Part shown: piece by piece, positions 34,498 to 45,900 of the stretch
How the letters are laid out: the number at the start of each line of letters is the position of its first letter
Numbering within the stretch: position 1 is the first letter of the stretch
Assembly: GCF_000002075.1 (NCBI RefSeq)
Contig: NW_004797476.1
Coordinates: 937,177-1,001,176 of the forward strand
Origin: Aplysia californica
Lineage: Eukaryota > Mollusca > Gastropoda > Aplysiida > Aplysiidae
Direction of reading: 5' to 3'
DNA: 64,000 nucleotides
Made by a program: the position numbers and the translations under genes
The notes under the pieces: generated by a model
What the model was told of the DNA's origin: nothing
Databases searched by the model: none
Seen by the model: the letters and a program-made list of their open reading frames with translations, nothing else

Positions 34498-35246
34498 CTC
34501 TTCCCATGAAGTCATGAAGACACCAAAGACACAACCCTTAGCTTTCCCTTGCACTTGCAAGCAAGATATAGCGGAGTCTACTTGAACCGAAATCTAGAGG
34601 GATGCTGGATTCTTTTCTATTTAGACAGGTTGTTGGTTTCGACAGGTTGCTCAAAAAATAAAAGCAGAAATAAAAATTGAGGATTTCTCGTTCAGTTTAC
34701 AGCTGTTTTCCATTGAAACTGGTTGCGATTAAGAGGGTGTAGCTATGGTCAACACCCAAAGGCTATAGTTTTTTGTCTAATGTTTGCTTTTCTGTATCAA
34801 AGGATGTGACAGTACACAACAAGGTTACCATGCAAAAAATTCAAGATTTTAGCCATAAAAATCTCGAGCCATAAAAAAATAAAGCAATTTTAAAACCAAT
34901 TTTATCTTATGTCACTGATCAAGATAGAAGCCTGATATTTGGCATGGTGATTACTGTTAGTAGGTAGAATGACCTTGCTGGGCCAAATTTGAATTTTCTA
35001 TACTAACTTGTGAGCTTACAGTAGTCCTTCTTATGCACTACATTCAGGTCTCCAATGTTGTAAGATTTTGTCAAACAAAAAAAGGCCTAAAACTCCAAAT
35101 GTGTTCCTTAAACAGAAAAAATGCTTCTGTAAGGTCATAGAAGTATATAAAAGATTGTGTGTAAATTTGAATAAATTCTGATATCGTATTAACTTCTGAG
35201 ACCTACTCAAAATAGTGTTCCAACCTGGTCAGATAAACTATTCTGA

Positions 35247-35653
35247 CACCCCTCGGGGCGGTGCCACTAACTGAAGTGTCTTTAGGCCATTCTCAAAGGG
35301 GGGACATTTCTCGTTCTAATGAACAGTAGAATTGTAAATGGGCTGATCCAACAATGTCATGCTCATAACTGTGCCTGAACTGCAACAGGGTACTGCTGCT
35401 TTTTCTTTCCTAATCCTTACTATTGTCATTTTCCTCTACTTCTTTTGTATGTTTGTCACACTCTTGTGACCCGCTATTTCTGGGGTGCCTTGATAGTCGA
35501 AGGAGACTTTGTGCAGTTGAAGCATGAGAGGTGAGCAGAGTAAGTAAGTCTGATTCCCTGTAAGGACTTCTCTATTGACATCCACCCTTTGGCGCTCATA
35601 TGACCTTATGCAGTTGCGAGCGCCGTAAAACCTCTACTAAAACAAAACAAAAA
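35247..35653 (+). mobile_element. Family A SINE, full length with target duplication
   Basis: 407 bases between perfect AAACTATTCTGA duplications (35235-35246, 35654-35665). Defines the family: CACCCCTCGGGGCGGTGCCA head, GTCAC-ACTCTT-GTGAC hairpin (35455-35470), a perfect 7-bp 3' stem GGCGCTC (35591-35597) with GAGCGCC (35618-35624), then CGTAAAACCTCTACTAAAAC. Confidence 0.95.
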
Positions 35654-36224
35654 AAACTATTCTGAGAAAACTGCAAAGAAAAATCTTTTTTGGTGAAGAT
35701 TTTCCTACATTGCTACCTCTCTCAAATGCATTTTCCAGCTATTTATAACTTTGAATAGAAATTAGGCTTCTAAAGATGAATTTTTTATATAGATATCTAT
35801 AAAGATACTCCAAAATCCGAAAAAAAAGTATTTTTGTTCAATATTTTTTTTACTGATCTGGGGATCCCCTTAAGCAGACCCTCGTACAGATCTATACCAC
35901 CACAGCAGTGATGATAACGAAGACTTCTGTAGCATTCTTTACGAGAAAAATTGATAGTGTATTTATACACAATACTTTCTTTAACCATGTGACTGGAAGA
36001 TAGGTTATAGCTCTTTTATAAAAATTGTTCTAAAACTATTGCAGTGGTTGATTTGCAAGTCTCCAGTTCAATACTAATCAGGAGTTGGCATGCACTATAA
36101 ATGGTTCGGTATACTTTTCTTTTTAAAGTAGGCCTACTGTGAACTACCTTTTGTTCACTCTCAAATTTTAGTGGATTTTGTGTTCAAAATTACTACACTA
36201 CAACTTGAGCAGAACATCACCAAA

Positions 36225-36345
36225 ATGGAAAAGGCTTCAGCCGCCACCCTAGCAAAATTCAAAATTTCCTACCAAATGAAAATGTTTGGTGTGTCCAGCG
36301 CTCTCATATGACCGTATGCAGTTGCAAATGCCATAAAACACCCCC
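36225..36345 (+). mobile_element. Family C SINE, 3' third
   Basis: GGCTTCAGCCGCCACCCTAG then AAAATTCAAAATTTCCTACC, ending CATAAAACACC. 5'-truncated. Confidence 0.75.
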
Positions 36346-36549
36346 CAGAATTTTTTTAAATGGAAAATCACGACACAACTGCTTACTTCAAAAGAAGTTC
36401 TTCAACTCAGTCGTAGAGTAGAGAGTTCTTGGGCAATTTGCTAGGGTGAGCGATACCGTTATATGCACTTCCATCACGTTCAAGTTCGGTTTGATGAATG
36501 TACACATTCATTAATTCAGCCTATTTTGTGAACCGTGGATGAGTTCTCT

Positions 36550-36908
36550 TTTGTTTTGTTTAAGTAAGGTTTTACGGAGTTTGCAACTGCATTAGGTCAT
36601 ATGAGCACCAAGGGGTGGATGTCAAAAGAGAAGTCCAAACAGGGAATCAGGCTTACTCTGCTCACCTCTCAAGCCTCAATAGCACAAAGTCTGCTTCGAC
36701 TATCGAGGCACCCCGGAAATAGAAGTTCACAAGAGAGTGACAAACATACAAAAGAAGTAGAGGAAAAATGACAATAGTAAGGATGAGGAAAGAAAAAGCA
36801 GCAGTTCCATCTATGTTGTTCTGGCACAGTATGAGTATGACATTGATAAATTAGTCCATTTACAATTCTACTGTGCATAAGAACATGTTAATATCCCCCC
36901 TTTGGATA
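36550..36908 (-). mobile_element. Family A SINE, 5'-truncated
   Basis: Reverse complement from TATCCAAAGGGGGGATATTA to the tail GTAAAACCTTACTTAAAC. The stem is partly decayed. Confidence 0.87.
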
Positions 36909-36954
36909 TATTAATGTAATTTTGCAGACGTTTCCCATCACTATGAAAACAAAT

Positions 36955-37135
36955 ATATGTCATGATGGGCCGTTTCGAACCTGCCTTTCAGGGTCAACCT
37001 GAGCTAAGGTATAAAACATTCCCAGTCCCAGTAGATAGACAGAGGTACCTGATAAAAACTTTCCCACTCTGGAAACGACCTTCTTTGTATCACAGCTAAG
37101 TGCCTACTTCCTACACCACAGATGCCTGTTTTTTG
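36955..37135 (-). mobile_element. Family D SINE with tRNA-like head
   Basis: Reverse complement starts CAGGCATCTGTGGTGTAGGA (A-box-like), then AAAGTTTTTATCAGGTACCT, then AGCTCAGGTTGACCCTGAAA. Confidence 0.65.
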
Positions 37136-37484
37136 GGCTGGTCACATGGATCTAAAAAAAAATGATTAAAAAAAATTAACACCCTTTTGTGTTAAACTCA
37201 ACATTGGCATTTGATTTCATATGATACTGCCGCTTTTTGAGCTGGTCAAAAAACCATTCATCCTTCACAAAACTTACAAAAATTATAGTAAAGAAAGTTT
37301 CCACAGAAAACGCTGAAACAGGATAAAATACTAAAAAGTGAAAAACTGACTGAATGACCTCGAGGAAGAAAAAAGGAAGACATAATGAGCGTGCTACATC
37401 TTCTTAGCAACGAAAAACGAAAATGAGTCAAATGAAAATATATAACAAGTTTTATTGATATATTCTTATACTGCACACCCTCAT

Positions 37485-37600
37485 TGACACAATTTAGGTC
37501 ATTTAGGAGGCAGGCTGCTTTGACACTGCCTGTCAGGGCCAATCTGGGCTGGGAGGGATACAACAATGTCCAACAGAAATGTGGAGAATGTTGTCTGCAA
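37485..37600 (-). mobile_element. Family D SINE, 3' part
   Basis: Shares GACACAATTTAGGTCATTTA and the CTGTCAGGGCCAATCTGGGC block with other D copies. The latter block also occurs at 54.33 kb. Confidence 0.6.
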
Positions 37601-38378
37601 GCAATGGTGAAGCAATATTTGCTACACCAGACACTGATGAGGATATTATTCACATGATTATAATGATTTGTCAGTGACGAGTTTCATAACTCCCTTCACT
37701 CGTAACAAAATACACATTACGAAGTATCATTGTACAGTTTAGTTTACAGGGGGGGGGGAATCTGTTGTGAATTACAGTGAAGTTTGTCTCCAAAAGTACG
37801 GAGTACAGAACATGAACAATGACAAACAAGCTCGATGCAAACAACTCAACTGTATAGAGAAGAAACTTTAAAAAAACTTAAAGACTGGATTTGAAAATCA
37901 ATGTCTTCTGTTCTAGACAAGAGGGGTGGGGGGGGTGGGGGGTTCTGCAGCACTCTTAATAGCAAATGCTTAGCTATATGAGCTGGGCAGACAGTAAGTA
38001 TGTTCATGGAGAACAAATTATTATTCACTATACACCATGATAAAAAAGAATAAAAATTTGCGTATAATTTACAAGACTCCATTCTAAAGCATTATTTCTT
38101 TTTTTCTCAAAAATATCTTTCATAGACCTATAACTTATGAGTAAAGAAAAAATAAGCATCCCTCCCCCCTTTCCCCTAAAAAAAAAAAAGAAGATAAATT
38201 TGTTAAAAATCTTGCTAAAGAACTGAGCAAAAAATGTTTGTTAAGGGAGGAGAAAAAAATGGGACAGCAAAATACTAAGGACTGAACAGAATCGCAAGCA
38301 ACAAGTAACGTCATGGTACCGATGAAATTTCCCAATGGCACACTTATTGAACTACTACTATTCCCTTTTAACTAGTAA

Positions 38379-38560
38379 GTTCAGTTTTAGTAAGTGTTTT
38401 ATGGCACTTGTAACACAATAAGGTCATAAAAGTGATGAAGAATAGATGTGTAACAATTACAAGAGAGTAACATACACAAAAAAGGAGGAGGAGAGATAAG
38501 GACGATAGATGTTTGAAAGGAAAGGAGCAAACCACACCAGAGCACCTGCCAACCACCCAG
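38379..38560 (-). mobile_element. Family B SINE, full length with target duplication
   Basis: 182 bases between perfect TTTAACTAGTAA duplications (38367-38378, 38561-38572). Confidence 0.93.
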
Positions 38561-39677
38561 TTTAACTAGTAAAGCCAACCAACTACAGCTATGTAAATGT
38601 CATAGCTGCTGCTCAGAGTTGGAAGAGGCCTCAAAAGCTTTCTTCTGATATATTTCTGTGGAGCCATCCAGTGTTTCTTCAAGTCGAGATATACACCAGG
38701 GTGTGGGCACAGCTTAATAACTATCATCAGGGCAGGCCCTGATAACTGTGCCTACATCATAACGGTACACCGTGGATGTAGAAATGACATAGGTTTGGGA
38801 CCCCAAAAAAAATTCTGGCTAAAACCTCACTCATAAAGTTAATGTGTAGTCTGCTGTAACAGATCAATGTAACTTCACATCAGCTGCTCAGTGTATAACC
38901 CTGATACAAGTCACTTTCTGAAATGGTGTATGTGGAGTGTGGAGTCATGCACTAATCAGTTATTTTGCTTTGTTCCATGCAGACAAAAAGCTACATCATC
39001 TACCCTCCCACCTCCTCCCCCACAATTAACTCATAATGAATCTTCATTTGGCAGTGATATCAATGTGGGCACTCACTTAAAATAGCAAATTTGATGTGCA
39101 TGTATTCAGCCAACAAAAAACCCCCATAAAACATTTGAAAACTGAAAAGGAATTTCAAAAATCAATTTTAATCATTCGGAAAGAACATTTCTGCATCAAA
39201 TAAGCACCATTTAATTACAACGTGTATTACCATTAATATTTTTGTGCATTCTGAAATACAATTACACTTTCACTTCAATGATCGACGCACGGTACAATAA
39301 ATGACTCAAGCTCAGACAGCACTGACAAGTGAGAAGTTCACAAGGCTGATTTCTTCTATCTGAACTGACAGACTTGCTCAGGAGTCAGACAGCATTGACA
39401 AGCCAGGAGAGTACAAGGATGATTCGGTCGCTTTTAAGCACAAGGGGGCTATCCCCAAAAATGCTGTTTCGAGAAAATTGAAGGTAAAGTTTTCGCCCTT
39501 TGTTCAGTTTTCTCTATAACCAAACAAATACACACCAATAAAACCAAACTTCTCCTATTGGTAGGGCAATGCTCACTTGTGGTGTCAGTCAAGATTTCTG
39601 GAACCCCCTGAAATCTGGGTTAGCTCGCTTGTCCTTAAAAGTGACCATTTATTCTAAAAAGACTCCTTTTTTTTAAT

Positions 39678-40063
39678 AGTAGAGGGTTTTACGGCGCTCG
39701 CAACTGCATACGGTCATATGAGCGCCAAGGGGTGGGTGTGAACAGAGAAGTCTTTACAGGGAATCAGACTTAAGACTGCTCACCTCTCTAGCTTCAACAG
39801 CACAAGGTCTGCTTTGACTATCAAGGCACCCCAAAATAGCAGGTCACAAGAGAGTGACAAACATACATAAGAAGTTGAGGAAAATGACAATAGTAAGTAT
39901 CAGGAAAGAAAAAGCAGCAGTTCCCTGTTGTAGATTAGGCACAGCTATGAGCGTGACATGAGTCAGCCCATTTACAATTCTACTATGCTTGAACAAGAAA
40001 TGTCCCCCATTTGTGAATGGCCTAAAGACACTTCAGTCAGTGGCACTGCCCCGGGGGGTTAAA
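39678..40063 (-). mobile_element. Family A SINE, near full length
   Basis: Reverse complement from CCCCCCGGGGCAGTGCCACT to GAGCGCCGTAAAACCCTCTA, with an intact GGCGCTC/GAGCGCC stem. A likely target duplication is AAAAGACTC on both sides. Confidence 0.88.
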
Positions 40064-40069
40064 AGACTC

Positions 40070-42500
40070 TGTACTGAGATGTTCATTCACACCAGCAGGA
40101 ACTACCAGACCCTAGAAGTGCAGGTACTACAACTCTTTTGTATAATTTTCTCTTTATTATTAGAAATTATAAGACAATTGTAAGGGAAAAACTAATGAAA
40201 ATCAGAACAAAGTTGAATGAGACTTGAACTCTTTATCTCCAGCAAGCCTCTCCCTGCCCGTGATCCAGACATTTCCCCCCTTGTTTAGATTTACTCTAAT
40301 GGCCAATTTAGTCATGTGCATGTCATTCTCAGGTTTCGTATCAAGAGAGGCGTCCGGCATAGTGGGACAACCTGCTCACGAGATAAAGAGTTGAAGCAAA
40401 ATAACAAAGCAGGAAAGTGGCCTGAAAAACATTTCTAGACAATTCCCATTTTTCCTAGAACTCCCAAGACAACAATCACTCTATACTCTATGACAATAGA
40501 AATTCGGGTGAAAAACAGGGAGCTTCATCCCCAGATTGAGCATCCGCGAGTCGTTTTCAAGAAGCGTACACATAACAACATACACTATAACATGGACAGG
40601 TCGAACACAGAAGACTCGAAATGATATATCCGTCGAACTGTGCCTGAGGTCCAATTTTTTTTCTTTCTTCTTTATCTTAGTAAGATATCCCTAGAACTAC
40701 GGATCTCTCAAACTACCGAGGCTGGTCCCCACGAATTCGAGCTATCCGTGTTACACTGTATTACTTGTCCCTGTCCCTGAAATCTTCACAGAAAATACTG
40801 TAAAAAAGAAAGGAACATAAAACCACCCAATCAAACTCACTTTTAATGGGGGGGGGGGGAAGAAAGAAAAAAAATTAAATGTTAAAACTAAAACCAAAAT
40901 CAGTCACAGCCATTACAAAATAATGTTCTTTTTCACAATACAAAAGTACCAACCTATGATACTTTCACTTATTGTAAACTAAAAATCTGATCAGACTATA
41001 CTATTAAGTAACAAATACAACAGTGCCAACAGTACAACAGTACTAAATGACAAAAATAGCCTAATGTGGGGGAATTCTTTAATCAATTAAATATGCAAAG
41101 ACAAAGAAATCCAACCATCAGTCACGTAGATCACACCTCACTATTCCCTAAAAAATCTGTGTTTCAGGAAAGAGAGACAAGGCTACTGAAGAAATACAAC
41201 TTCCTATCATCATACACATCTATGTACACATGACCCGGCCTGACAGGGCCTGCCACGCATGCAAAAGTAAAAAGAGACGGCAAAGCATACTAAATTCTAT
41301 GTGAAAGCCGTTATGTTGAGGCAGCAGTATTCACAAGCCTTGCATGAAAGATCAGATCTATCTGTAGAGAAGGAAAATTGATGATGAGAATATCTAATTC
41401 AAAAGAATCTACTGAATCTCCGTTTTCTTGAGAGCTTCACTGCGGCCAAGTCACTTAACGGACACAAAGACCATCATTCAGAGCAAGGGAAAAGAAATAA
41501 CGACAGAGACAACAGACGGGGAAAAAAAGAAAGAAAACCAACAAAGCACCCTCTCGAACTCCTCACGAATGAAAGAAATTTTCTTTGACATAATTTGTAA
41601 AACTAGAAGGAGGCTGGAGACAAAAAGTGATTGTGAGATTGGAAATTCTGCCAGCATGTGCAGACTCCCTTTGGAAGAGAAACTTCTTACATAGAAAACA
41701 TTTTGAAGTCGACAATAAGTAAACCAGGACCAGATACTTTCGCAACAATGTTTTTCTCCGTTGTTTCTTTGTATAATACTGTTTCAGCAAGTAATCATGT
41801 CAGCCAGACCCCTGATTCAACAGACTAGCCCGCAGAAATAAAAATCTTTCTTTTGTATACACCAACACAAGCAAACTGCACACATTCAAGCACTTTCAGG
41901 GAAGCAGGCATACAAAGACTAGCACTAACAAGAAAGCGCACATTCAGGCACTTACAGGAAAGCACACATTCAGACATTTACAGGGAAGTGATGATCAAAT
42001 GTCAAAACACCACCTGTCCACTTGTATTCCATTGAAATTTCCCTACAACAGGTACATTACTATACATATATTTACATATATGTGGCATCTCCTTGTTGAA
42101 TGATGAGTTGCATATACGAAGAGAAGCATTTACCCTTGGACACGATTCCAAAAAGCAGACATCAGCAAAACAAGGGTTGCACCTTTCTCCTAATCATGAC
42201 CCATCAGTTACCCCGACATCTTCGAGAGCATATACAGTTACCCCTGTGATGTACAGGAATTACAAGTGTTGAAAGAAGTATTATATTCTATAAATGCAAG
42301 ATGTGACGACACAATAACGACTCTTTTTATATTTGACGGAAAGATAAAGTGTTGACACCCTGTCTTTTCGAAAACAATCACCTGCAAAACTGTCAGTCCC
42401 CTTCCCCTTGAGTTTCTTTTATATTACAATGATTCTGTGTATGACATCCAGCTGCCTAAGAGAACCACTTTTCTCCTTGACAACGGGTGGCCACCTTTGG
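40070..42500. other. 3' flank of the zinc-finger gene, no gene seen
   Basis: No coding sequence recognised. It may include the 3' UTR of the minus-strand gene, but I could not choose a poly(A) signal. 41850-41980 has a loose repeat around CACATTCAGGCACTTACAGG. Confidence 0.45.
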
Positions 42501-42539
42501 ACAATTTCCACTCTGTTTTATGCATTTTATGACACAGCA

Positions 42540-42905
42540 TTAATCAAACAATGATATGGAATCAGTGTCGAATTCTTCCATGGCAAAGTCTGCCGAGATA
42601 TCCTCCAACTTGTCAGGTGAGATCGGAAGCTCCACTGGGACTTCTAAAGCAACTTCTGAGGACAAGATGTCGGGGGTCCGCCCTGCTGCAGAGTCAGTCG
42701 GTGTGGAGAAACTATCCGCCAGCTCCTCGTTTGTCCCTGAAGAGACTCCGCTGTCTACACCAAGGGCCGACCACTCGTTGCTGCTTTCCGAGGCCCTGGG
42801 TTTCTCTGTGGCTGGGATAGAGTCCGTGGTGCCCAACTTTTCACCCCCATGGGGACGAGGACCATCAGGAATGGAATTGCAATACTCACTCAACACCGTG
42901 CTCAG
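42540..42905 (-). CDS. Zinc-finger gene, terminal coding exon (121 residues)
   Basis: Starts LSTVLSEYCNSIPDGPRPHG after a strong TTCTTTTTCAG acceptor, continues the phase of the main exon and ends FAMEEFDTDSISLFD-stop. Rich in S, E, D and P with no zinc finger. Its acidic, hydrophobic-dotted C-terminus resembles an activation-domain type of sequence (inference). Confidence 0.85.
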   Translation of the reverse strand: MSTVLSEYCNSIPDGPRPHGGEKLGTTDSIPATEKPRASESSNEWSALGVDSGVSSGTNEELADSFSTPTDSAAGRTPDILSSEVALEVPVELPISPDKLEDISADFAMEEFDTDSISLFD

Positions 42906-45900
42906 CTGAAAAAGAATAAACAGTATTTAAAATAATATGGCAATGGAAATAAGTTTTAATATTAGTAAGCGTTTGATGACACTTGCAACACAATAAGGTC
43001 ATATATAGGTGTAGAAGATTAGAGGTGTTTCAAGAGAGTAACAAACACAGAAAAGGAAGGGATTTATAAGGATGATAGATGTTTGATAGGAAAGAAGGAG
43101 CAAATCACACCAGAGCACCCACCAACCATCTACTCATCTTTTCACGGACAAATAATCAAAGTCACAGCACGAAGAAAGAAGCAGTGAAAAAGAAAAATGT
43201 GCACAGTGAACCTCACATACAATAAATGACGCAGGAGCCAACAAATGTCCACAAAGCAATGTCAAAGTTAAAATATTCTTGTCTCTCAAGATTCGGCTTT
43301 AGTCGAAACTGCATTGATGCACCAAAATTGAAAGCCAAACAACATGAAATTGTTTTTAGTTTCAATACAGGTTTTATGACGCTTGCAACTGCATGAGGTC
43401 ATATGAGCATCAAGGGGTGGACGTCAACAGAGAAGTCCTTACAGGGAATCAGGCTTACTCTGCTCACCTCTCTAGCTTCAACAGCACAAAGTCTGCTTCG
43501 ACCATCAAGGCACCCCGGAAATAGCGGGTCACAGGAGTGTGACAAACATACAAAAGAAGTAAAGGAAAAATGACGATAGTAAGGATTAGGAAAGAAAAAG
43601 CAGCAGTTCCCTGTTGCAGTTCACGAACAGTTATGAGCATGACATTGATGAATCAGCCCATATTAATCACCATTCTACTGTGCATAAAAGAACATTAATG
43701 TCTCCCCCCCCCCCCCTTTGGGAATGGTCTAAAGACACTTCAGTCAGTAGCACCTCCCCGGGGGGTTCATGAAATTGTGGGACGAAGTTCACTGTAAAAA
43801 ATGTTTAAACAACAAGACAAAACAAGTGTTTATAAGTGCAAAATAAAAGGTGATAAGTGATCAGTGATGCCGCCACTGCAAGGAAATACTTTATGCCTTA
43901 CATGCTCCCTTTATGCCTTACATGCTCCCTTTATGCCTTACATGCTCCCTTTATGCCTTACATGCTCCCTTTATGCCTTACATGCTCCACCCCTGTTCAA
44001 AATAAACCAACAAAAAACCCCCCAACATAAATAAATAAATAACTGCCCCAAAACTTTCACATTTTTATTTTTTGCTCACCCTGTCAACTATAATCAATAC
44101 ACATCCCACAACACATGCTCAATAGTAACTGCAGAAAGACCAAGATATTTGATAAAAACTTATCCCAACTCTGGAATCGAACTTGGGTCTTCTGTGTATG
44201 AAAGCAAAGTGCCTAGCCGCTATACCACAGACGCCGGTGCTTTGTTTCTTGGGGCATGGTGTGGAGACATTGGGTAATGGCCAATTGTCCCTGATTTAAT
44301 GGGAGAGTACCATTTTCTTAAATGTTCAAATTATCTTTGAAATGTGCAACTATAATTTCATATAACTTTCATGTTCTGTTATTAAATTTGTTTTCATCTT
44401 TAAATGCGTAACTCAAAGTAGTAGTGCATCAACACAATTTAAACCATTTTGACTTTGAGCCAACCTGGGTTAAGGGGGGTTTTGGCAAAAAGACTCAATT
44501 AACATTCTCCGGAACTTGGGAATCAAACCCGGGTTTCCTGTGTGCAACAGCAAAAGGCACCTAACTGCTACACCATAAACACCAGTGAAGAATAATCAAC
44601 AAACAAACAACAGAACATTCAAGCCACACATAAATAATAAAACTAAATCAACCATCCAGCAAACCAAACTTTTTATTTTGGACCCCCCCCCAACATATAT
44701 ATTTTTAAAACTTGGAATAAATGTTTATTTTTTAACTTGGGTAGAAGTACAAGACAACACTTACCTGTTCCGAGGTCTCGTCAATAAACTGCTGGTTAAT
44801 CAGCAGGAAGGCGTCCCCCTCATCCTGCAGCACGGGGTTTTCACACAGAGCTTCGTGCCTGGACAGAGCCTCCGTGTCTGTGGTGCTGTACTTGCACTGT
44901 CGGGGACAGAACAGGACCAGCTCCGGGGTGCACACCTCCTCCACAGTCTTCAGAAACACAGCGCACAAACCTTCCTTGTGCTTTTGGATAATGTGTTTTT
45001 TCACAAAATTGCAGCGCACAAACTGTTTGCGGCACACCCAGCACTTGAAAACGCCCCTTGTGCTCGCGTCAAACGCTGACGGATCACTTGCCTTTCGCGC
45101 CCTCTTAGCTCTTTTTGAGTTCGAGTGGTCGCGTTTGCGTTCACTCTCACTGTCGTCGTCGTAATCGTCATCATCATCATCGACATTGTACTCATCGTCA
45201 TCATCTGACATAAGTTCATCAATCATATTAGCGTCTTCTCCTTTCTGATATTTGCTGACTTCTTTCCTTTTTCTCTCCGACCGTCTCACAAATGGCTGTT
45301 CAGGTTCCGCCTCACCTTCTCCACTCGGCACCTGATTGTCACCTGCAGCCTCGTCAGCTTTTTCTGCACTAGGACTGAGTTCTTCACTACTACAACTATT
45401 TTCATTTTGAGGTCCGGCAGACAATCTTCTTTTCCTGGAAGTTTTGCTTTTGAAAATTTTCAATTTCAGTTTTCCAGTACTTTTGTCGATGACACATGTG
45501 TTCACCTTAGACTTTGCCAGTCCTTTGCCATCCGCCAGTTCTTTGAATTCCAACTCCTCTGAATCTTTGTCCTGAACACTCGGAATCAAATCAAGTGGTC
45601 TTAATGGCTTTCCAGCGATGTCAACCTCCAAACCAACATGCCCCGATACTAAATGTTCCACACTTGACCTGACCACAATAGGCTCTGAAACTATGACAGG
45701 CATACATGTAACGACAGCTTCATGCTTGACAGGCACGTCAACAGGTACCAACGTCTCATTATTTTCTGGTAGGACTGAGGAGGTTTCAGAAGGCTGAGAA
45801 GTGTCCGATGACATTCTGCTTTTTTCACCCGCATTAGGCGGCTTTTCTTTCCCCGCAGACACATCCTGGGAGGAAAATTCCGGGCAGAGACTTCTTCTCA

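Noticed and set aside
27766-36200. A third gene between the two convergent genes
   Set aside because: All open frames are short, repeat-derived or of non-coding composition.
43891-43990. CRISPR-like array
   Set aside because: Units are directly adjacent without spacers, in an animal genome.
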